A program made the translations under genes and the position numbers. From Trichobilharzia szidati (Eukaryota; Platyhelminthes; Trematoda; Strigeidida; Schistosomatidae), in assembly GCA_944472155.2 (NCBI GenBank), contig OX235279.1, forward strand, positions 143,130,920 to 143,194,919: DNA of 64,000 nt, in the 5' to 3' direction. Position 1 is the stretch's first letter, and every line of letters begins with the position of its first letter. Of this stretch, positions 54,981 to 64,000 are shown piece by piece. Below the pieces are notes generated by a model that saw only the letters and a program-made list of their open reading frames with translations, had not been told where the DNA came from and ran no database searches.

Positions 54981-55224
54981 AATTTCTATTCGAACTAACT
55001 TGTTCTCTACAAGCGACTCTCTCTTGAGCGAAATAGTTGAAACCGGCATGAACGGTATTCGTAGAAGTAAATGTGTCATTAACAAAAAAAAGACAAACAA
55101 GATGCGTTGATTTGACACTAGCAACTAGTGTGATGCGTCTAGTCCTCTCTTTGGTGCAGACTGAATTCTATCAGTCAGGTTGTAATGTGGCCACCATTCC
55201 AGGTAGCTCGCCACCACGGTGTAT
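54981..55224. other. unassigned spacer
   Basis: Nothing recognised. Confidence 0.4.
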
Positions 55225-55410
55225 ATTGTTTGTGATGATATTAGATGGTTGGAAGCAATCGACAGGAAGCTTTGGACCTAGGTTTCGTGCTAGTTGGCAC
55301 TCTTCAGCAAGGCGTATCTGCAACCTTGAAGGAACTCATGTCCCTTCTGAGATTCGAACCCGCGTCACCCAGTGCTGCAGTCAGAGACATTACCACTGAG
55401 CTAGATTAGT
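55225..55410 (-). mobile_element. family E tRNA-like SINE with intact hammerhead
   Basis: Minus strand: ctagctcagtggtaatgtct (A-box region), cgggttcgaatctcag (B box), about 40 bases, then the hammerhead (55269-55314) and a 3' part ending accatctaatatcatca. A partial copy lies in the family C SINE at 42541-42605. No inverted arms seen, unlike families A and B. Confidence 0.75.
55269..55314 (-). ncRNA. hammerhead ribozyme (family E), complete core
   Basis: Minus strand: GCCTTG, CTGAAGA, stem II GTGC loop CAACTA GCAC (four perfect pairs), GAAA, C, loop CTAG, G, T, cleavage C, CAAAGC. All invariant core bases are present. Stem I pairs GCCTTG with CAAAGC with one mismatch. The partial copy at 42541-42605 has CAAGGC, which would pair perfectly with GCCTTG, so the family consensus stem I is six uninterrupted pairs. 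Confidence 0.8.
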
Positions 55411-55839
55411 GTTTACTTACTGCTCACATGAGCAAGTTGCAGTTAACTTCAGAGCCTTTTCTATCAACAAACAGGCATTAAATTATTGAAACGTTGGCAA
55501 TCACAAAGTATTGGTTATAATTCCTATTTTAATTTATTATCAGTGAGTATAGACATAAAGCCTTTACACACACATACGGATCGTTAGATTGCCAAGCGAA
55601 TGCTGAAGAGTAAATATTAGTGTTGTGAGAATCAAGACAATTGTTTACTTGTTATAATTCTATGATGAGAAATCCAACAGAAGACTTTGGTTTCATCTAA
55701 TTCATCTGAAAGTAATGTAAGACTTCGATTCAGTTTGAGACGATTCATTTCTACGGTGACGCTAGACTTTATCTTCCAGATATGATCTATCTCAAGCTTT
55801 TCAGTACTAGTGTGGACGCCCTGATAGTTTCATTGCTCT
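55411..55839. other. gene-free stretch
   Basis: Nothing recognised. Confidence 0.5.
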
Positions 55840-56275
55840 TATTATTATCATTGTTACCTTGGGTTCCTAGTGGAACATAGGGCTTCAACTGCACGTCTCC
55901 ACTTACTTCTGTCTTCTGCTTTACTTTTCACCTGCATCCATGTTAGTCCATACTGTTTCAACTCCTCTTCACACAATCTCCTCCATGTCACCCTTGGACG
56001 TCACACTCGCCGCTTCCCTTTCGGGTTCTACTCGAGCTTTGGCCTGACGCGTAATGTCACCCAGCGGCCTCCTCAGCGAATGTCCAATCCATATCCACTT
56101 TCTCCTGCCTATTTGTTGGGCGATTGGTTCTTGTTTTGTTTGTTCCCCTAGTTTCCTGTTGGTGATTCTTTCCGGCCATCTGATCTTGAGTATAGAGCGA
56201 AGACAGTTGTTGATAAAGTTCTGCAACAGGCTGTTGGAAATATTCTTTGTGACCCTCCATTGCTCTTAGGTTTTA
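55840..56275 (-). mobile_element. RTE-clade LINE 3' fragment
   Basis: Starts at an ATT tract and ggaacatagggcttc (55872-55886), the inverse of the RTE 3' end. The minus frame at 56226-55969 reads IKWPERITNRKLGEQTKQEPIAQQI-type sequence and MQNFINNCLRSILKIRW, the conserved C-terminal region of RTE ORFs, parallel to 61554-62042. Confidence 0.8.
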
Positions 56276-56724
56276 GATTTTCTCAACAGAGTTTGCGAAG
56301 TCATCTAGAAGTCTTCTGTATGAGCTATCAGTAAATATGAAGTCTATATTAACGTAAAAGTTCGATACAACAACTGTTTTTAAATAAATAAATAAATAGC
56401 TTTATTCTGAACAAACTGTTCACAAATTTTCTCAGTTTAACTTACTGAATTGTATTTCTTCTTCATTCAGGATTTTCAATGAGAATAACAGTCCATAATA
56501 CATCATATGACACTGTAGCATTAGATCTGAAGCACTGACTAATCTCTAATGCTATTTTTCTTCGGTCTCAGCAAAATGTGCACTGGTAGTTTGGAAGTCA
56601 TTTGAAAGTGTGTATGAGTACATTTTGCGATTCATGGACATAACTGAATGGTTAACAAAATAAGAATTAGAGATAATATGATGCATTGTGAAAAGTGGAA
56701 ATTAAGTCAGCCCAGTAATTCAAG
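56276..56724. other. gene-free stretch
   Basis: Short (AAAT)n at 56380-56397; otherwise nothing. Confidence 0.5.
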
Positions 56725-56952
56725 CGTGCATCGGTGGCTTAGTGGTAGAGTGCTTCGCTGACCACATCTGTGGTTTCGATCCTGTGTCGACGTACTGCTT
56801 TACCTGACTAAGCCGGTTATTAGGCCGGTAAAGATGGAAGGTTGGGCATGAGGTTAGAAACCCCACCCCATAAAAATAAAACCACTGCTGCTGAAACTCC
56901 AAAGCTCTAGCTGGAGGACCTATTTTCCACTGGGAACGTGAAGGAATAGAAA
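56725..56952 (+). mobile_element. family C tRNA-like SINE, second subfamily
   Basis: Head tcggtggcttagtggtagag and gtggtttcgatcctgtg, body taaagatggaaggttgggca, tail ggaggacctattttccactg (decayed RTE-like end). The head differs from the copies at 20225 and 36479 but matches 63127. Confidence 0.75.
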
Positions 56953-57687
56953 AGTGAAATAAATCAAGCAGGCTGAGTGCAATAAATCTTCATTGGTAGG
57001 TTTATGAGTGTTGGTATAATTCAAATACAGATTGGGTAACAAAGTGATACCAGCTAAAGAATAAATAAAATAATAATAAGATAATAAAATTGACAGCAAA
57101 AATTTATTGTTAGATTGAACTTCTACAAGATTAGCGGATGCTCATCAATAAAAAGCAATAACCACTGTTATGTATAGCTTTTTCTACAGCTTTTCCCCTG
57201 ATACCGACTGGAAATGTGGCTTGCTTGATGATGATGAAATTCGTCAGCCGCCCCAAGTTCCTATCTCAGAGCCAATCATACTCGCTCCAACTAAATTTAC
57301 TAAGTGTTTATGAAGTTCTGAACCCATCTGGTCTTAATGAAAAATTTCCCCGCCTTATTTAGGGCGAAAAAAGTCTGAAAGCTTAACTGTTTCCTTTTCA
57401 GCTAGTCAGTAGAATCTGATTACAAGAAAGCTATACTATTATACGAAACAGTCTAACGTTTGTTGAAGTAAAACGGGAATTAAGTACAGAGAAGCATTTT
57501 TGTACACTGTGCTTTTTGAATGTGGTTGTTTGATTGCCAAATTAGTTACAGAATGACTGAAACTACTGAGAAACGAAAAGCATTAATAAATATAAATCAT
57601 CCAGTCTGCATATGCAAAGTAACCCTGTAACCGCACTTGACTTAACCTTTTTGTGTAAGCAAACAATAATTCGATTTTGAACAAAGC
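56953..57687. other. gene-free stretch
   Basis: Nothing recognised. Confidence 0.5.
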
Positions 57688-59740
57688 AAGAACAACAGCT
57701 TTTGCAGAATAAAATGGTATCATCATTTATTTCGTCGAACTCTCATCAGCTGCTCACAACCCAAAGACATTATTAGGTTTATCTACAGAAACAGTTTTAA
57801 CATACTTGCACAGAGTTCACTTTTAGACAAAAAATCAATATACGCATACAACGCTGATAATAATAATAATCCCTTTAACCCAAACAACAATAATAATGGA
57901 ATCTTTCATTGTTACGTAATCGGATGAAAGAAAGGATGAAAAATCCAGCTACCATGGCAAGGAAAACTGATAGCCGCCTCTTTCTGAACGCACAAATCGG
58001 GTTTCAGGCGCTGGATGGAGATTACTTCAGCGAATTTAAGGAGAATTGGACTCTTTTGCTTAGTGATAATTTTGAACAATCTTGCGACGTCCACCTCATG
58101 ACCCGTGTCAAGGAGACACCTGGCGATGGTACTGTTGGAAACATTTGTTCCCTTGAGATGTAGGCTTTTCGGCACATGCTCAGAAAATCGGAGGTGTGCC
58201 CTTCTTTCTGTTCTTCCAGTGTAATGGCTCCCGCAGACACGCGTAAATTTTTATACACAGTTGGAGTTAACATGGGAAGCTTATCTGTTGACTTTTGACT
58301 GCAGCAAAGAGCATGTTGTCAGATAGACAGGAACCGACTTAGCTGCTGGATAGGCTATGGCTAGTGATGTATTCAGTCTTCTGTTGAATATTGTTGCAAA
58401 ATTTTCTCACCTTTAAAATCTAGTTGAATGGAGACATGCGTTTTTCCCACTGTGATTTGTTTGACATTCGAGCGTCGAAATCTTACATATTTGTTAATGA
58501 ATCTCTTAGGGTTACCGCTGCTTTTCAACATCTATTCGAGAAACATAAATTCTTCTTGTAATTTTTCTATAAAGTATATTCTGCTAGTTGTATAGCTCAG
58601 AGCCTTGATTAGTGCTCGTTTGAAGTTATTTGGAAAAAAACTACTAGGTGTAGGTATTGTCCATTCCACGTAGGCTTTCCATAAATCGAAATCTAAAGAC
58701 TGCCATCTTTAGGCGTCGCATAGAAATACCAAGGAAATGGAACTTCCTATCATTTTCATGTTCCATAGTAAATTCAGTATTTGTATCCGCGTTGCTGAAT
58801 AATCTGAGTAGGTAGGAAGCATGACTTTCCTTGTTGCGCACTACAAATGAGTCATCGAAATATTGACAATAAGAAGTTGTTTCCTTGATTGCATGATTCA
58901 ACTTTGTTCTTTCAAGGTTGGACATGAAGATATCTGCTAAAGTAGAACTAAGTGGACTGCCCATAGCTACAACATCTATTTGGCGGTAAGGAGTGTTGTA
59001 AAACTGGAATCGTACATCCATGGTACACATTAGCATTAGGTGTTTGAATTCCGACTCTGGGAGAAGATCAGACTGCCGACAAATGTTCATTAGTTTCATT
59101 GATTGGGTTCCTTGTGAACAAGGAGGTTGTATCAAATGACGCCATGAACTGATCTGAAACATTTATGTGGTTCACAATTCCGGCAAAATGAAATGAGTCT
59201 TTCATGGAATACACGGCTAGCCGTTAACGAATGAGTTACAACTTCTCTGCAAACCAACAAGCAACCTTATGTTGGGGATAGTTGATCATCGAAAGTATAG
59301 CTCTCAACCCGGGTCGACTGCTAGGAAGGCAGCCATGATAACCGCGATTTTCTGAACATGTGCAGAAAAGTCTACATCTCAAGGGAACAAATGTTTCCAA
59401 CAGTGCCATCGCCAGGCATCTCCTTGACACGGGTCGTGAGGAGGACGTCGCGAGATCGTTCAAAATTACCAATAGGCAAAAGAGTCCAATTTCATCTGAT
59501 TACATAACAATGAGAGATTCCATTATGTATGATTATTGTTGTTTGGGTTAAAGGGATTATTACTATTGTTAGCGTTGTATGCATATATATTGATTTTTTG
59601 TCTAAAAATGAACTCTGTGCAAGTATGTTAAAATTGTTTCTGTAGATAAACCTAATAATGTCTTTGGGTTGTGAGCAGATGATGAGAGGTCGACGAAATA
59701 AATGATGATACCATTTTATTCGGCAAAAGGTGTTGTTCTT
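57688..59740 (-). pseudogene. Penelope-like element between inverted terminal copies
   Basis: The minus frame at 59162-58644 encodes the reverse transcriptase palm: VVAMGSPLSSTLADIFM and TSYCQYFDDSFVVRN, then FHFLGISMRR, all Penelope-type blocks. The catalytic pair reads FDD. Downstream, minus 58175-57912 gives a C-terminal GIY-YIG protein segment (ARCLLDTGHEVDVARLFKII, ISIQRLKPDLCVQKEA). The 3' terminal region (57688-58190) is repeated in inverse orientation at 59344-59740, with about 110 bp missing from the second copy (near 59490). Outer ends match as aagaacaacagcttttgc. The N-terminal part of the ORF is missing, so this copy is defective. Confidence 0.8.
57704..57753 (-). ncRNA. hammerhead-like motif in Penelope terminal repeat
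   Basis: Minus strand: GCAG, CTGATGA, GAGTTCGAC, GAAA, then a stem-forming TAAATG...CATTTTAT, a T, and CTGC. Core strands and stem I (four pairs) are present. Stem II is weak (only the first pair is certain). The inverse copy (about 59690-59735) has ATGATGA. Hammerheads are known in Penelope terminal repeats, which supports the call; the fold is uncertain. Confidence 0.35.
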
Positions 59741-59929
59741 ACCCTATTTAAATTCATAAAAGGGAATAAATGTACGAAATAAGTCGATTTTTCGCAAAAG
59801 TCTCAAAGCTTGTTATACATGCATGAATGATAACTTATTCATCATCAGTTATAACATGCAAAATATATACTTCACTGTCTAAAAGCCAAAGAACTAACAT
59901 ACATAAGTAGGAGCGAACAGCAACACTAA
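59741..59929. other. unassigned spacer
   Basis: Nothing recognised. Confidence 0.4.
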
Positions 59930-61380
59930 TTTGTTCGTAATTTGTGTAAACAGCCGGGCTCCACAAATAAGCAGAATATGATACTGCGCCGTCCTGGAGA
60001 GACTAAAAGATGCTTGGGGTGCAAAACTCTTCCCGGAACAAGTTAAATTCAGAAAAAGTAAATATTGTGAGGATGAAATCGCAAACATCGAACAGTGCAA
60101 AGGATTGCAGTCAAATCTTTACCCCGAATTTGTTGATTTCGAAAGGTGCTTTGGCAGCGTTTACTGAGAAGTAATTTGGAAAAAGTTCCAATACTACGGA
60201 ATACAGTGCCCAAACATTTACAAAAAGCTTTATTCGACATGTCAAGTGGTTCACAATAAAAATATCCAGTGAAGTCTTTGAAGTGATAGTAACAACAGGG
60301 GTAAGACAAGGCAGTCTACTGTCATTCACAAGGTTCCTGATGTGGTGCGCTGAGTCATATAGCAGACAGTGAGTGGGGAGTGAGAATACAGGAAAATATT
60401 CAGCTGACAAGAAGATTCTAGATGATCTGAACTTTGTCAGCGATTTATGTCTAATGCCCATAAAATTGATGTTCTATAGGCGAAAACCAACAAGTTGTCG
60501 AAAGAGGCTGACAGCGAAGGCAGAGCATCAAGTGAACATAGACAATGCAGGGGTGATGAAGACACTTGAATAACGACAACAACAAGCCCCAATCACTATC
60601 AGCGAAATAAATTGTAAAGAAGTCACTTCTTTCACTTACATAGACGGCTTCGTTTCAACTACAGGTGGCGGAACGGATAAGGATGTCCAAACCAGGCTGG
60701 ATCGGCAAAGCAAAACAGATCTTCATTAATCTAAAATAAATGTGGAAATCTGCGTTTAGCAGTAATATGAGGTGAATGAGTACTTCTGTATGGTTCAGAG
60801 TCTTGATGAGTCACAAAAAGTATTTTTAACAGGTTTCTGCAGACTTTTATCAACCATTGCCTTTGCTGCATACCGAAGATCAGATGACCAGAGAAGATAA
60901 GCAGTAGGGAACTCTGGTGGGTAGCGGACCAGACAAGAACCTACTGCTCAACAAATATGCAGAAAGAAATGGATATTGATGGGAAATACGGTGAGGGGAT
61001 ATTTAAGAGTAGAATTGGAATGGGAAATGACAGCTTGGACGTGGCTGCAAGGGTAAGATGAAGGAGATCTTGTAAGGGGTAGATAATAGCTTATGGGTAA
61101 TCGTGGAGCTAACTAGAATTTCTTTTTAATTTTAATTTTTTTATTTGTGGCTTGATTCCACACGTATTTTGGTGCAAGTATGGAATTTTCAGCATGTGAT
61201 ATCGGTAGCCCAAATTTAGCAGGCCGACCATTTGATATCAGGTGTGCGTCGGCAGGGGATCGAACCCCGGAACATGTGCATGGGCGACGAGAGTCTTAAC
61301 CATTGTGCCACCGCAAGAACAGTGATGTTGCTGAAACCCTGTATTTCACCTGAACACCAAAGGAATAATAATAATAATTT
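59930..61380 (+). pseudogene. RTE-clade LINE, decayed 3' half
   Basis: Palm remnant 60060-60340: VDFERCFGSVYW (motif A) and TTGVRQGSLLS (motif B). Motif C at about 60418-60450 reads LDDLNFVSDLCL instead of the LDFADDL pattern. Then TGGGTDKDVQTRLDRQSKTD-type sequence, the C-terminal region, and a 3' end tgctgaaaccctgtatttca with an AAT tail (61331-61378). A SINE interrupts it at 61128-61315. Dead. Confidence 0.8.
61128..61315 (-). mobile_element. tRNA-like SINE inserted in the RTE copy
   Basis: Minus strand: gcggtggcacaatggttaag (A-box region), gttccggggttcgatcccct (B box), and a body (gcctgctaaatttgggctac) unlike family C, ending in T/A-rich sequence at 61128-61145. The LINE resumes right after it. 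Confidence 0.7.
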
Positions 61381-61394
61381 AGAATTCAGCATTA

Positions 61395-62590
61395 ACTTTT
61401 GGTCCTAAATTACTATTATTATTCGCTTGAATTCTGAATGGAGCATAGGCCTTCAACAACACATCTCTGCTCTGTTCTATTTCCTGCTGTCCTCTTCACC
61501 TAGTTTCACGATTGCCCATAATCTCTCGTCTCCTCCAGTTCACATGGTTTTCTCTATGTCACCCTCGCACCGACGACCAACTCGTCGTTTCCTATTTGGA
61601 TTCCACCGGAGCGATAGTCTACATTGAGCGCGATGTCATTCGATGGCCTCCTTGAACTATGCCCGATCCATCTTAACTTCATCCTACATATTTGTTGAGC
61701 GATCGGCTCCCGTTTGGTTTGTTTCCAGTCAGAGTTTCTTGTTGCTAATTCTTTCTGGCTGGCCGGCCATTTGATCTTCAGTACCAAGCCAGAGAAGGGG
61801 TCAGTTGTTGATGAAAGTCTGTAACTTGTTGGAAGTCCTTTTCGTGACACGCAGTGAAAGTTCTTGACCCGTATAGAAGAACTGACTGAATTGACTTTGG
61901 TGTTGGAAATTCGAATATCGTTGTTTATGCTGAAGCGGAGTATAGTGCAGAAGATTTCCAGACTGGTTTTAGGTTGATGAAGGCGTGCGTATCTTGCCTT
62001 TCCTATTCTGACTGGCTGGCTGGCTTTGACATCTTCATTCATTCCGATTGCCTGTGGTTGAAACCATGCTTCCTAGATAAGTGTGGGAAGTAACCTCCTT
62101 CAAATTTAAAACAAAACACGTCGTTCAGCGAAGAGTTTCTTTGCGGCGAATTGCATTGACTGTGATTGCTGCTGATTATTGTTCTTGTTCTTGTTCCTCA
62201 TCACCTCTGCCTTCTCTATATCCAAATGAACTGCTTCCTCTGCCAGTTTGTTGGTTTTCGCCTACAGGTCTTCGAGTTTGTGTGACATTAAACATGAATT
62301 CTCCTCCTCAAAATCCATATCTTATCGAATCTTCTTATCTGTCCAACGCATTCCTGTTTTCTCACCTCCAGCTCACAGTTTGATGGATAACCCAGTCCAC
62401 CATAATTAAGAATATCATCGGTAATAGTAGTGGACAGCCTTGTCTTAGTCCTCTTTCACTTGAAAACCAGGCTTCGCTGAGTTTTCCGTTGTAGATCACC
62501 TGACACGTGACACTGTCATGCAGCCAGTTGTTGAATGAGGTTGATACAGATTTGGGACATGCTTTATTGTTGGTTTCTGACTGAATAGGG
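61395..62590 (-). pseudogene. RTE-clade LINE, decayed 3' half, facing the previous copy
   Basis: Starts at an ATT tract and the inverse RTE 3' end (ggagcataggccttcaac, 61439-61456). The minus frame 62042-61554 reads ASQPVRIGKARYARLHQPKT and LATRNSDWKQTKREPIAQQI, the RTE C-terminal region. The upstream part (62400-62590, minus) matches the palm after motif A and motif B (compare 3400-3500). Tail to tail with 59930-61380. Confidence 0.75.
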
Positions 62591-62749
62591 TTTTAAGTTA
62601 AAGGAGGCAGTCATCTCGGGTATATTACTCTCTGTTCATCATCCATATTCATATATATTATCTAGAGATGACAACTGCTTCCGTGAATGTTTGAAATTTC
62701 ATCAGCCAACACTCCAGTTGAAGAAATTACCAGTCAGTCATATGTCTTA

Positions 62750-62965
62750 TATTCTGATATTCAATTGAAATAGTGACGCATACGTCGTCCAACTCCTGAC
62801 TCACCAGCTGGATATGCCTGTACCATCAGTGAATGACAGTGCTGTCACTGAATCTCGAACCTAGCTCCCATCGTTACAAACGATAAAAGCTACATCCACT
62901 GACCTATAAGAGTCAAGCCTTGTGAGACGAGCACCAAATGTTATTTGTTAGAGTTATTTTGAATT
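62750..62965 (-). mobile_element. Smα-like SINE, old minus copy
   Basis: Minus strand: ...gtcattcactgatggtacag, then a hammerhead remnant near 62786-62832 (CTGGTGA, GTC, GGAC), plus a tRNA-like remnant and outer arm (accggaccgaaattcccggt, 62972-62991). Core degraded. Confidence 0.5.
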
Positions 62966-63126
62966 TCTCATTGACTGGTTTTACCGGACCGAAATTCCCG
63001 GTCTCTTCTGACATTTAAACTCATCATACTATATTGTTGCTAACACTATCGTTCGTTGAGAATGGAGATACATTCAGATTCCAGTGCCGAACATCATCAA
63101 CCAAGTAATATCATCTTAACCCTAAG

Positions 63127-63362
63127 GTGTGCGTCGGTGGCTCAGGGGTAGAATGCTCATCAACCACGCCAAAGGTCCGGGGTTCAGTCCGCGGCTAAAG
63201 CACTCCCAAACCTCACTAAACTGGTAATAAACCCGATAACGAAGTATGGCTGGACGTGAGGCTAGCAACCTCACCCCATAAAAATAAAACTACTGCTAAC
63301 CAGAATTCCAAAAGACCCCAGCTTGAAGCCCTATGTTCCACATGGAACGAAAATGGATAAAA
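63127..63362 (+). mobile_element. family C tRNA-like SINE, second subfamily
   Basis: Head gtcggtggctcaggggtaga, B-box region ccggggttcagtccgc, body gctggacgtgaggctagcaa, RTE-like tail gaagccctatgttcc (63325-63339). Confidence 0.8.
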
Positions 63363-64000
63363 TTTAAATAAATAACCTTAAGGTGTCGTTTGAATGTTTA
63401 CACTTAAAGTCGACATGACGACAGAGACCAAAATGTTTCTGTCCATTAAAATCAGTCAACGTGAAAGTGGGAATAAGAATTTCAAAAAATTATTTAATTA
63501 AAGTTTACAGAAACTTATCACTTGGATGTAGTTAATCAGCAGATAAAGTTCAGTCTGAAGTTTCTTTTATTGGAATTCTGACGGATATCACTCGCAAAAC
63601 AAGTGGACACATTACCCCATTCCAGTATCTTAAAATAATAAACATCACCTCTCTCTTACTTCGTTTCTTCTTAATAAATTGTCAATAAACAAAATTGACA
63701 GAATTATTTACCATATGTAATGTGCTTCTAAGGTCAGCATTCTAGCCATTGCAAGGGAGCTGATGTATTTGATACGGTGTTGTTTACTAGAGGGATGTTT
63801 TGAGCACAACTTATTGCTCAGATTCTTACGGAAGTAATAATGAAACTTTCAAAATCAGTTTTGTTTTCTTGCACTATTCCTTCGTTTCTACTGGCAACAG
63901 TATTTTTCAAATATCTGCAATGGGTTTCGAATCAATCTTTCTATGGTGATTTGATATTCATCCTATAATCAATGGTTTAGTGATGCATCTCGATCTCCAG
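63363..64000. other. gene-free stretch
   Basis: No gene seen. At 63797-63830 a block (gttttgagcacaacttattg) resembles the centre of the foldback at 5554-5743 (gtttcgagcacaatttattg), so a related element may lie here. Confidence 0.4.

Noticed and set aside
1..64000. LTR retrotransposons, CRISPR arrays, rRNA genes
   Set aside because: No integrase, protease or paired LTRs were recognised, no regularly spaced repeat-spacer arrays, and no rRNA-like sequence. Simple repeats were listed separately.

Overview
The window looks like nuclear DNA of a blood fluke (genus Schistosoma; species not decidable by eye). It is AT-rich, with one intron-rich gene in a sea of repeats. The repeat types fit schistosomes: RTE-clade (SR2-like) and CR1-clade (SR1-like) LINEs, Penelope-like elements with GIY-YIG ends, and Smα-like SINEs carrying hammerhead ribozyme motifs.

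The only convincing host gene is on the + strand, 27615-54669. Five coding exons (27615-28458, 43455-44262, 45898-46021, 48127-48307, 54374-54669) join in frame with GT/AG borders into a predicted 750-residue VSX/CHX10-type (CVC-class) homeodomain transcription factor. It has an N-terminal octapeptide/eh1-like motif, a paired-like homeodomain with Gln50, and a CVC domain directly after it. Introns are about 15.0, 1.6, 2.1 and 6.1 kb and hold much of the repeat load.

Layout: 1-27 kb is gene-free and holds LINE, SINE and Penelope fragments. 27.0-27.6 kb is the 5' flank of the gene, with a degenerate duplicated CCAAT-containing block. 27.6-54.7 kb is the gene. 50.4-53.3 kb, in its last intron, is free of recognised transposons. 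54.7-64 kb is again gene-free, with a Penelope-like element between inverted arms (57688-59740) and a tail-to-tail pair of RTE copies (59930-62590).

The most interesting signal is a set of small repeats that share one compact hammerhead layout: CUGANGA, a 4-5 bp stem II, GAAA, a two-base-pair stem III closed by a four-base loop, then the cleavage site. I see it in four families, here called A (Smα-like), B, D and E. A, B and E place it just downstream of a tRNA-like A/B-box unit. B units are foldback elements with about 100-130 bp inverted arms and 9-15 bp target-site duplications. Family E at 55269-55314 has every core base intact. A further non-ribozyme SINE family (C) shares its 3' tail with the RTE LINEs, suggesting it is mobilised by them. 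All ribozyme calls come from reading the sequence by eye and have not been folded computationally.
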